Shown: positions 1 through 6,084 of the stretch, piece after piece
How the letters are laid out: the number at the start of each line of letters is the position of its first letter
Position numbering within the stretch: the first letter of the stretch is position 1
Assembly (NCBI GenBank): GCA_018065885.1
Contig: JAGHSL010000217.1
Span: 1 to 6,084, forward strand
Direction: 5' to 3'
DNA from: Candidatus Limimorpha equi
GTDB taxonomy: Bacteria; Bacteroidota; Bacteroidia; Bacteroidales; F082
DNA: 6,084 nt
Program-made: the position numbers and the translations under genes
Notes under the pieces: generated by a model
Told to the model about the DNA's origin: nothing
Database searches by the model: none
Seen by the model: only the letters and a program-made list of their open reading frames with translations

Positions 1-1046
1 ACGAAAGCATCGCTGAAACCTAAGTTGCGCAGTTCCGTCTGGCGTGCCGTGGCTTGTGCTTTGCTGGCGAAATGTCCTGATATGTAGCGGAATGCGCCGT
101 TGTATTCGTAGACATCCACTTCGGGCACTTTCTTGAAAGCCTTGTCGGTGACAGGCACTTTCTTGTCGCGGCTGGCGAACTGCACGGAGAAAAACACATC
201 GCTGTCGCTGCTGCTGGCAGGTATTGTCACTATGGGCTTTGTCTCGGTCTTATTGTCGTTTTCGTAGGCTTGCTTATATTGTTCGAAAGCCCTATAAAGT
301 GCCAAAGCCATCTGGGTCTGGCCGCGTTCCGAGTTGAGGAACTTTGCCTCATTTGCATTACTGATGAAGCCCAATTCAACCAAAATGCTTGGCATTGGAG
401 TTTTCCAAAGCACAAGAAAACCAGCTTGTTGCACACCTCTGTCGTGGCGGTTTACCTTAGTGACCAGTTGCTGTTGCACTTTGTCGGCCAATTGTAGGCT
501 TTGGTTCTGATAAAGGCTTTGCGAGAGCGAAAACAAGATATAGGCCTCAGTGCTGTTCGGATCAAAATTGTCGTAAGTTTCGCTGGCGTTGTCTTCCAAA
601 AGGATGGCGGCGTTTTCGGCTTTTGCCACGTTGAGGTTGGCTTCGTTTTTCGATTCACCCATCACAAAGGTTTCGGCACCGTTCACCGATGCGTTGGCCG
701 CCGAATTGCAGTGAATGGAAATGAACACATCTGCATCGTTGCGGTTGGCAATAGCGGCACGCTCGTTCAATTCTACGAAAACATCTCTTTTTCGAGTGTA
801 GACGACTTTCACACTCGGCATGTTCTCCTCAATGTATGCTCCAAGTTTCAGGGCTACAGACAAGTTAATGTCTTTTTCCTTGCAATTCTTGCCCAATGCA
901 CCAGGGTCTTTCCCTCCATGGCCAGCGTCAATCACGACAGTTTGTATCGTTTCGCCTTTTTGGGCATGGACAATCAGCGGCAAGAAAACCGCCAAAAACA
1001 CGATATTAATTATTATTTTTCCACGTTGAGCCATAATAGATTTCAT
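1..1046 (-). CDS. N-acetylmuramoyl-L-alanine amidase (Amidase_3) with C-terminal SPOR-like module, 3' end beyond window
   Basis: A secreted zinc amidase that cleaves the bond between N-acetylmuramic acid and L-alanine in peptidoglycan, acting in the periplasm in cell separation or wall turnover. The visible 348 residues read without a stop to the left edge. Residues 1-28 form a signal peptide (basic start, hydrophobic 11-26, VHA-Q cleavage site). Residues about 34-255 are the Amidase_3 domain: DAGHGGKDPG with zinc ligand H43, EKD with E57, SIHCN with H112, and VELGFISN with catalytic E224. A polar linker (256-283) leads to a module starting FFSVQFAS and continuing to GFSDAFV, resembling the SPOR fold that binds denuded glycan at division sites. 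Only a short C-terminal tail should be missing. The start at 1046 was chosen for its lysine; an in-frame ATG at 1034 is also possible. No Shine-Dalgarno is seen. The gene is divergent from lptD. The family is secure, the SPOR assignment probable. AmiC-like in role, but no symbol is justified. Confidence 0.93.
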   Translation of the reverse strand, partial: MKSIMAQRGKIIINIVFLAVFLPLIVHAQKGETIQTVVIDAGHGGKDPGALGKNCKEKDINLSVALKLGAYIEENMPSVKVVYTRKRDVFVELNERAAIANRNDADVFISIHCNSAANASVNGAETFVMGESKNEANLNVAKAENAAILLEDNASETYDNFDPNSTEAYILFSLSQSLYQNQSLQLADKVQQQLVTKVNRHDRGVQQAGFLVLWKTPMPSILVELGFISNANEAKFLNSERGQTQMALALYRAFEQYKQAYENDNKTETKPIVTIPASSSDSDVFFSVQFASRDKKVPVTDKAFKKVPEVDVYEYNGAFRYISGHFASKAQATARQTELRNLGFSDAF

Positions 1047-1072
1047 TTATGCGCCAATAAAAACTATCTTTG
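1041..1072 (+). promoter_or_regulatory. Predicted Bacteroidetes-type promoter for lptD
   Basis: TATCTTTG at 1065-1072 is an exact match to the Bacteroides -7 consensus TAnnTTTG. TTTC at 1041-1044, 20 bases upstream, is a one-mismatch candidate for the -33 TTTG and overlaps the first two codons of the divergent amidase gene. The predicted transcript start is near 1077-1079, giving a leader of about 30 bases to the TTG at 1109. This position also argues against a start at the TTG at 1070, which is part of the -7 box. Confidence 0.58.
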
Positions 1073-1089
1073 CACCGAATTTCAAGGCA

Positions 1090-1123
1090 CAAAAGTAAGA
1101 TTTTCGTTTTGATAAAACGCAAA
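1090..1123 (-). promoter_or_regulatory. Predicted Bacteroidetes-type promoter for the amidase gene
   Basis: On the minus strand, TACTTTTG (1097 down to 1090) matches the Bacteroides -7 consensus TAnnTTTG exactly. A TTTG at 1123-1120 lies 22 bases upstream, at the upper end of the spacing usual for the -33 element. Transcription would begin near 1083-1085, leaving a leader of about 37-39 bases before the ATG at 1046. The -33 box lies inside the first codons of lptD. The match is to a short consensus, so some chance agreement is possible; the position immediately upstream of a gene is what supports it. Confidence 0.6.
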
Positions 1124-3937
1124 ACATATAAGATTTATTATTCTGTATTAGCATTTTGTATGCTGATAGTCACTATTTTGGTATGTTTCGGATGCAAACC
1201 GATGGCGAAAATTGAAACGAATGACCAACAGCTTGACACCATAGCGAAAGACAACGTTTCTCAACGTTTCGTCGACACAATCGTCTTGAAAACGGATACC
1301 GTTGCCAATGAATTTTTCGGACCAAATTTGAATGATAGCGTTACATATCTTCCTGACAATCCGATACTTGATTCGCTCTTAATGCCACAAGACAGCATTT
1401 TATCCGATTCACTGGCGCAACCAAAAGATACAATTGTGACGAAACGTAGTAGCGCAGCTTTGGAAACAAAAATCGTTTGTACCGCCACCGATTCGGTTGT
1501 GCGCAATCTGGCTGACAAGAAAATGTATTATTATGGCGATGCCGAGGCAAAATACGACGACATCGTGCTGAAGGCAGCTTGCCTTGAATTCGATTTGGAG
1601 ACGAATGTGTGCAAGGCTTACGGCACACTCGATTCAGTGGGCAGACTGCAAGGCACGCCTGTTTTCTCGCAGGGCAATTCGACTTTCGATGCCGAAGAGA
1701 TGATGTATAATTTCAAAAGCAAGAAAGGTGTCATCACGAAAGTTTGGACGGAAGAAGGCCAAGGCTACCTGAACGGAACCAAAATCAAGCGCATGGATGA
1801 TAACACGGTGAACATCAGCGTTGGCGGATATACCACTTGCGATTTGAAAGATCATCCGCATTACCAGTTCCGTTTTTCCAAAGCGAAGGTGATTCCTGAT
1901 GACAAAATCGTCACCGGCCCAATATTCCTGACCATTGAAGATGTACCTTTACCTTTGGCTTTGCCATTTGCTTTGGTCCCACTTATGAAAGGGCAAAAAT
2001 CGGGTCTTATCATTCCAACGTATGGCGAATCGGCAAACCGTGGTTTCTATTTGGAAAACGGCGGTTATTATTGGGTCATTAACGAACACATGGATTTGCA
2101 GGTCTTGGGCGACATCTACACCCGGGGCAGCTGGGCTTTGAAACCCACTTTCCGTTATGTGAAACGCTACAAGTATAACGGCAATCTTTCGTTGGGTTAT
2201 GCCGTAAACAAAATCGGCACGAAAAACTCCGCCGATTTTCAGAAAAGCACTGATTTCAAAATTTTATGGTCGCATAAACAGGATCCGAAAGCACATCCGC
2301 GCCACAGTTTTTCGGCTGACGTCAACATCATGAGTTCGAATTACAACCAGTACAATGCCAGCACCTCAAATGAATATCTGAGCAACACCTTCAAGTCGAG
2401 CATTGCCTATCAGACCAATTTCGATGGCAAAGTCTATCTGACACTTAATGCCGGCCATAGCCAAAACACATTGACCAAACAGATTACGATTTCACTGCCT
2501 GAAATCACACTTTCGGCCAACCGAATCTATCCTTTGCAAAAAGTTGGGAAACAGGGCAAGAAACACTGGTACAAGGATTTGAACGTCAACTATACCTTGA
2601 ATGCCAAGAACTACATCAGCGGAGCAGACAGCTCGCTTTTCTCGCACGGATGGTATAAGGACATGGGAATGTGGTCGAAGAAAAACATGCAGATGGGAGC
2701 CAAGCATAGCATTCCTATTAATTTGCCTGTCAAGTTGTTCAAACATATCAACTGGACGAGTTCGGTTTCCTTGAACGACTACATGTATTTCTCGCATACC
2801 GAAAAGCAGATGTTAAATGATTCCTTGATTACCGATACCATCTACGGCTTCCGCAATTTAGTGGATTTCAGTGTTTCGAGCAATTTCACGACAAAGATTT
2901 ACGGCATGGTCAATTTTGCCAAAGGCCCGATTCGCGCCATCCGTCATGTGTTTACGCCAACAATCGGTTTCTCCTACACACCTGATTTCAGTTCGCCGAG
3001 ATGGGGTGCATACGGTCGATACATGGATGCCGCCGGCGTTGAACAGGTTTACAATATGTTTACCGGATCACTTTACGGTTCGCCTTCGCAAAACACATCC
3101 GGCAGTATCACCTACAATTTTGCCAATAACCTGGAAATGAAGGTGCCATCGAAATCAGATACCATTACAGGCTTGAAGAAAGTGGCTTTGCTGGAATCGT
3201 TCAATCTTGGTGGCAATTATGACCTCATGCGTGATTCGTTGAACCTTTCCAACTTATCAATCAGCGCACGAACCACCTTGTTCAAGAAACTGAACATCCA
3301 GTACAGCAGCGTTTGGGATCCGTACACGACAAACGAAAACGGCGAACGAATCAACCGCTTGGAAATCGTTGAAAACCATCGGCTTTTCCACAAGAACAAC
3401 TCGGCTTGGAATTTCAGCGTCAGTTTCTCCCTTAACCAAAGTACGATTGACAAACTGAAAAACAAGAATGCCAAGGAAAAAGATTTCGGCGCAGATGTTG
3501 CAAAACGCGCTGCCAATTCACCGAATGTCACTGAAGACCAATTGCTTGACATCATGGGGAATCCTAATGCCTACGTTGATTGGACTACGCCTTGGTCGTT
3601 GAGCTTGAGCTACAACTTGCGTTATTCCTCTTCGTTGAGATATGCCGCTTTATTAGGTATTGCAACCAACCAGACGGTTCAAACTTTAAGTGTCAATGGT
3701 GACATCAGCCTTTCGCCGAAATGGAAAATCACTTTCAACACTGGCTGGGATTTCACCAATCACGGACTGTCATACACTTCAGTCAACATTTACCGCGACC
3801 TCCATTGCTGGGAGATGCGTTTCGGCTGGATTCCAACTGGCAGAATGAAAAGCTGGAATTTCACTATTAACGTGAAAGCCCAAGCCTTGAAGGATTTGAA
3901 GCTGACCAAGAAGAAAGACCACAGGGATACTTGGTAA
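1109..3937 (+). CDS. lptD: LPS-assembly protein LptD (OstA/Imp family), outer-membrane LPS translocon
   Basis: LptD is the outer-membrane barrel that, with the lipoprotein LptE, inserts lipopolysaccharide into the outer leaflet at the end of the Lpt pathway. Numbered from the TTG at 1109 (942 residues): a basic start (IKRKTYK) and hydrophobic 12-28 form a signal peptide; 30-120 is a D/S/T-rich linker; about 125-260 is the OstA/LptA-like jellyroll (YYYGDAEAKYDD, then YTTCDLKDHP at 241-250); G270 onward is GPIFLTIEDVPLP, then SGLIIPTYGE (298-307) and RGFYLENGGYYW (311-322). The rest is barrel, with alternating aromatic strands and RDLHCWEMRFGW near the end. These signatures are characteristic of Bacteroidetes LptD, which is longer than the E. 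coli protein (784 residues). The frame stays open up to a TTG at 1070, but that lies in the predicted -7 box; an ATG at 1160 would remove the basic part of the signal. CFGC at the signal end is a poor lipobox. The function is secure, the start uncertain. Confidence 0.93.
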   Translation: MIKRKTYKIYYSVLAFCMLIVTILVCFGCKPMAKIETNDQQLDTIAKDNVSQRFVDTIVLKTDTVANEFFGPNLNDSVTYLPDNPILDSLLMPQDSILSDSLAQPKDTIVTKRSSAALETKIVCTATDSVVRNLADKKMYYYGDAEAKYDDIVLKAACLEFDLETNVCKAYGTLDSVGRLQGTPVFSQGNSTFDAEEMMYNFKSKKGVITKVWTEEGQGYLNGTKIKRMDDNTVNISVGGYTTCDLKDHPHYQFRFSKAKVIPDDKIVTGPIFLTIEDVPLPLALPFALVPLMKGQKSGLIIPTYGESANRGFYLENGGYYWVINEHMDLQVLGDIYTRGSWALKPTFRYVKRYKYNGNLSLGYAVNKIGTKNSADFQKSTDFKILWSHKQDPKAHPRHSFSADVNIMSSNYNQYNASTSNEYLSNTFKSSIAYQTNFDGKVYLTLNAGHSQNTLTKQITISLPEITLSANRIYPLQKVGKQGKKHWYKDLNVNYTLNAKNYISGADSSLFSHGWYKDMGMWSKKNMQMGAKHSIPINLPVKLFKHINWTSSVSLNDYMYFSHTEKQMLNDSLITDTIYGFRNLVDFSVSSNFTTKIYGMVNFAKGPIRAIRHVFTPTIGFSYTPDFSSPRWGAYGRYMDAAGVEQVYNMFTGSLYGSPSQNTSGSITYNFANNLEMKVPSKSDTITGLKKVALLESFNLGGNYDLMRDSLNLSNLSISARTTLFKKLNIQYSSVWDPYTTNENGERINRLEIVENHRLFHKNNSAWNFSVSFSLNQSTIDKLKNKNAKEKDFGADVAKRAANSPNVTEDQLLDIMGNPNAYVDWTTPWSLSLSYNLRYSSSLRYAALLGIATNQTVQTLSVNGDISLSPKWKITFNTGWDFTNHGLSYTSVNIYRDLHCWEMRFGWIPTGRMKSWNFTINVKAQALKDLKLTKKKDHRDTW

Positions 3938-4033
3938 TTACTTGGATTTCATCAAATTACAAACTACAGATTTTAAGATTCGCAGATGATTTTTTGAACC
4001 GTAAATTACACTCAAAAAACTGCATCTTTTTCC
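3938..4033. other. Convergent intergenic spacer
   Basis: A 96-base AT-rich gap separates the 3' ends of lptD and frdB. Its right half carries the terminator-like hairpin. Its left half holds only a short palindrome GTAATTAC (3934-3941) spanning the lptD stop codon, and a second AATTAC at 3955-3960. No open frame, RNA gene or promoter stands out, which fits a region lying between two 3' ends. Confidence 0.7.
3982..4031 (+). terminator. Candidate intrinsic terminator between convergent lptD and frdB
   Basis: TTTTTTGA at 3990-3997 and TCAAAAAA at 4012-4019 are perfect 8-base inverted arms around a 14-base loop. That loop itself holds the near-palindrome GTAAATTAC (4001-4009). The stem can be extended by GCAG (3982-3985) with CTGC (4020-4023), bulging four bases on the left, or alternatively by GATG (3985-3988) with CATC (4023-4026). 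Five T residues follow at 4027-4031, as expected for factor-independent termination of lptD. On the minus strand no comparable T-run follows, so stopping frdB transcription here is less certain. The stem is AT-rich and therefore weak, which limits confidence. Confidence 0.45.
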
Positions 4034-4795
4034 CTATTCCTCTTTCCGCAAAGGCGAAACGATTTTTCCGCCAAGAAATTCGCGGTTCAAACGCGCAATG
4101 TTCGATACGGAAATGTGTTTCGGGCAAACCGCCTGACAAGCGTAAGTATTCGAGCAATTGCCGAAGCCCAGCTCATCCATTTTGGCCACCATTGCCTGAG
4201 CACGACGAGCCGTTTCAACCTTGCCTTGCGGCAACAAGGCAAACTGCGAAACCTTAGCCGCGACAAAAAGCATGGCACTCGAATTCTTGCACGCCGCCAC
4301 GCAAGCGCCACAGCCAATGCAGGCAGCGGCATCCATGGCGCGGTCGGCATCGGCCTTTGGAACCGGAATGGCATTGCCATCGGGCACGCCGCCCGTGTGA
4401 CACGACACATAACCACCCGCCTGGATAATCTTATCGAAAGCCGAACGGTCAACAGTCAAATCCTTAATGACGGGAAATGCGCGCGAACGGAAAGGCTCAA
4501 CCGTGATGGTTTCACCATCCTTGAACTTACGCATATACAGTTGGCAAGTCGTCGTCCCCTCCCCTTTTCCGTGCGGACGGCCATTGATGAAAAGACTACA
4601 AGCGCCACAAATGCCTTCGCGGCAATCGTGGTCGAAATAAACTGGATCTTCGCCTTTCAGAACCAATTGTTCGTTCAGAATGTCAAGCATTTCCAGAAAC
4701 GAAGCATCGGGCGAAATTTCGCTCACCTTGTAGTCAACGAAATGCCCTTTTGCCGTGCGGTTGGCTTGACGCCATATTTTCAGTGTGAAATTCAT
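4034..4795 (-). CDS. frdB: Fumarate reductase/succinate dehydrogenase iron-sulfur subunit
   Basis: This subunit carries electrons between the flavoprotein's FAD and the quinone site in the membrane anchor, on the cytoplasmic face of the inner membrane. At 253 residues it is of normal length. The plant-ferredoxin-like N-terminal domain holds the [2Fe-2S] ligands C58, C63, C66 (CREGICGAC) and C84. The C-terminal domain has C159, C162, C165 and C169 (CIGCGACVAAC), then C214, C220 and C224 (CSNTYACQAVCPK). By family precedent C159/C162/C165/C224 bind [4Fe-4S] and C169/C214/C220 bind [3Fe-4S]; all ligands are present. C169 is followed by lysine rather than the proline of E. coli FrdB. The ATG at 4795 gives the expected start, MNFTLKIWRQ. 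It lies 9 bases after the flavoprotein gene, so the two are surely cotranscribed. Sequence alone does not show whether the enzyme works mainly as fumarate reductase or succinate dehydrogenase; sdhB is an equally valid name. Confidence 0.95.
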   Translation of the reverse strand: MNFTLKIWRQANRTAKGHFVDYKVSEISPDASFLEMLDILNEQLVLKGEDPVYFDHDCREGICGACSLFINGRPHGKGEGTTTCQLYMRKFKDGETITVEPFRSRAFPVIKDLTVDRSAFDKIIQAGGYVSCHTGGVPDGNAIPVPKADADRAMDAAACIGCGACVAACKNSSAMLFVAAKVSQFALLPQGKVETARRAQAMVAKMDELGFGNCSNTYACQAVCPKHISVSNIARLNREFLGGKIVSPLRKEE

Positions 4796-4804
4796 TTTCT
4801 AGAT

Positions 4805-6084
4805 TTATTTATAGTTTCTTTGCTTCACTTCAACAAACTCAAATTCAAGTTGTTCCTTGTGAAGTTCGGGTATTGAATCACTGCCTTTGTATTCGTAGGC
4901 CGCCACGAAATTGAAGTTCTGGTCGTCGCGTTGTGCTTCGCCTTCGGCGGTCTGATGCTCAACGCGGAAATGGCCGCCACACGACTCCTCGCGCTGCAAG
5001 GCATCGCGGGCAATCAGTTCGCCCATTTCAAGGAAATCAGCCACACGAAGAGCCTTTTCAAGTTCGGAATTCATGCCTATTGCGCTGCCTGATACTTTCA
5101 CGTTTTTCCAGAATTCCTTCCTCAAATCCGAAATCAACTTGATGGCTTTCTCCAAACCAGCCTTTTCGCGCGCCATGCCGACATATTCCCACATGATTTT
5201 GCCCAGACGACGATGGAACGAATCGACGGTTTCGGAGCCTTTCACATTCAAGAGTTTTTCGATTTGTGTGCGAACATTTTGTTCAGCCTGCTCAAATTCA
5301 GCACTTTCGATGCTAATGCGAGGCGTTTGGATTTGGTCGGCCAGATAATTCTGCAAGGTATAAGGCAACACGAAATAACCGTCAGAAAGTCCCTGCATCA
5401 AAGCCGAAGCGCCCAAACGGTTGGCGCCATGATCGCTGAAATTGGCTTCGCCCGCAACGAACAGGCCCTTCACCGTCGATTGCAACTCGTAATCGACCCA
5501 AAGGCCACCCATCGTATAGTGAACAGCCGGGAAAATCATCATCGGAGTCTCGTATGGATTTTCATTCACGATTTCCTCATACATGTCGAACAGGTTGCCA
5601 TAACGAGCCTTTACCACGTTCTTTCCCAAGCGGTTAATGGCTTCGGAGAAATCGAGATAAACCGCCAAACCGGTTTTGTTGACACCGAAACCAGCATCGC
5701 AACGCTCTTTTGCAGCACGCGAAGCCACGTCGCGCGGAACGAGATTGCCGAAACTCGGATAACGGCGCTCCAGATAATAATCGCGGTCCTCTTCGGGAAT
5801 ATCTATTGGGCGCAATTCGCCTTTTCGGATTTTCTCAACATCCTCTTTCTTTTTCGGTACCCAAATGCGGCCATCGTTGCGCAAGCTTTCGCTCATCAGC
5901 GTCAGTTTCGACTGATAGTCGCCATGAACCGGAATACAAGTCGGATGGATTTGCGTGTAGCAAGGATTGGCAAAATAAGCACCTCTTTTATAACAACGCC
6001 AAGCGGCAGAGCCATTCGATGCCATCGCATTGGTACTCAAGAAGAAGACATTGCCATAACCGCCCGTTGCCAAAACCACGGCAT
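4805..6084 (-). CDS. frdA: Fumarate reductase/succinate dehydrogenase flavoprotein subunit, 5' end beyond window
   Basis: The catalytic subunit interconverts fumarate and succinate using covalently bound FAD. Only the C-terminal 425 residues are present; the frame is open at the right edge, and roughly a third of the protein, including the N-terminal dinucleotide fold and the FAD-attachment histidine, lies outside. In local numbering from the edge: VVLATGGYGN (2-11) is an FAD-binding segment; QIHPT (44-48) and MSES (63-66) are substrate-site motifs; R117 in LVPRDVASRA aligns with the proton-donating arginine of the family (R287 in E. coli FrdA); H188 in HYTMGG, E212 in AGEAN and R222 in HGANRLGASAL complete the active and FAD sites. 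The helical C-terminal domain contains REESCGGHFR and ends KQRNYK. The apparent start GTG at 6079 is an internal valine, not a real start. A cytochrome b anchor gene (frdC/sdhC) is expected upstream, off the window. sdhA is an equally valid name. Confidence 0.95.
   Translation of the reverse strand, partial: AVVLATGGYGNVFFLSTNAMASNGSAAWRCYKRGAYFANPCYTQIHPTCIPVHGDYQSKLTLMSESLRNDGRIWVPKKKEDVEKIRKGELRPIDIPEEDRDYYLERRYPSFGNLVPRDVASRAAKERCDAGFGVNKTGLAVYLDFSEAINRLGKNVVKARYGNLFDMYEEIVNENPYETPMMIFPAVHYTMGGLWVDYELQSTVKGLFVAGEANFSDHGANRLGASALMQGLSDGYFVLPYTLQNYLADQIQTPRISIESAEFEQAEQNVRTQIEKLLNVKGSETVDSFHRRLGKIMWEYVGMAREKAGLEKAIKLISDLRKEFWKNVKVSGSAIGMNSELEKALRVADFLEMGELIARDALQREESCGGHFRVEHQTAEGEAQRDDQNFNFVAAYEYKGSDSIPELHKEQLEFEFVEVKQRNYK

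Noticed and set aside
1070..1108. N-terminal extension of LptD from the TTG at 1070
   Set aside because: The codon is part of the predicted -7 box and the added residues would precede the normal basic start of the signal peptide.
501..1112. Plus-strand open frame of 203 codons opposite the amidase
   Set aside because: It lies wholly antisense to a clear Amidase_3 gene and its leader, has no recognisable motif, and its composition is that of a reverse-complement reading.
1184..1198. Lipoprotein signal in LptD (CFGC before KPMA)
   Set aside because: Cysteine at -3 and phenylalanine at -2 are a poor lipobox, and LptD is a barrel, not a lipoprotein. Ordinary signal cleavage is more likely.
3928..3960. 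Direct repeat TACTTGG (3928-3934, 3939-3945) and palindrome GTAATTAC (3934-3941)
   Set aside because: Very short, AT-rich, and partly within the lptD coding end and stop codon; expected by chance and without a T-tract.
3931..4257. Plus-strand open frame of 108 codons overlapping the lptD end
   Set aside because: It runs from the last lptD codons through the spacer and terminator hairpin and then antisense to frdB, with no domain and no supporting promoter.
4115..4876. Plus-strand open frame of 253 codons opposite frdB and the frdA 3' end, the same length as frdB
   Set aside because: The equal length is coincidence. It is antisense to strongly conserved cluster-binding motifs, spans two genes, and has no family features.
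6077..6079. GTG as the start of the flavoprotein subunit
   Set aside because: It is the valine inside the FAD-binding AVVLATGG segment, and the frame stays open to the window edge, so the true start is outside.

Overview
The window looks like ordinary chromosomal core sequence from a Bacteroidota (probably Bacteroidales) bacterium. Three things point there: the protein families are of the Bacteroidetes type (a periplasmic amidase with a C-terminal SPOR-like module, a large LptD with the YTTCDLKDHP and RDLHCWEM signatures, and the FrdA/FrdB type with CIGCGACVAACKN); Shine-Dalgarno sequences are absent; and both promoter candidates match the Bacteroides -7 consensus TAnnTTTG. I see no mobile element, CRISPR array, tRNA, rRNA or prophage gene, and no stretch over 300 bases lacks a gene.

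Layout. (1) Positions 1-1046, minus strand: an N-acetylmuramoyl-L-alanine amidase with an intact signal peptide and catalytic domain, cut by the left window edge inside the SPOR-like module. (2) Positions 1047-1108: a very short divergent control region. One -7 box faces right (1065-1072) and one faces left (1090-1097), so the two predicted transcripts start within a few bases of each other and slightly overlap. (3) Positions 1109-3937, plus strand: LptD, the outer-membrane LPS translocon, probably started by TTG. (4) Positions 3938-4033: a convergent spacer whose right half holds an AT-rich hairpin followed by a T-tract, a candidate terminator for lptD. (5) Positions 4034-4795 and 4805-6084, minus strand: the iron-sulfur subunit and most of the flavoprotein subunit of a fumarate reductase/succinate dehydrogenase, 9 bases apart in an A-then-B operon whose upstream part lies beyond the right edge.

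Functionally there are two unrelated modules back to back. The left one is envelope biogenesis: peptidoglycan cleavage by the amidase and LPS export by LptD, from a shared divergent promoter region. The right one is energy metabolism: the fumarate/succinate respiratory enzyme. The sequence gives no sign of an undescribed system. The points most worth a second look are the interleaved divergent promoters, the LptD start and cysteine layout, and the convergent terminator hairpin.
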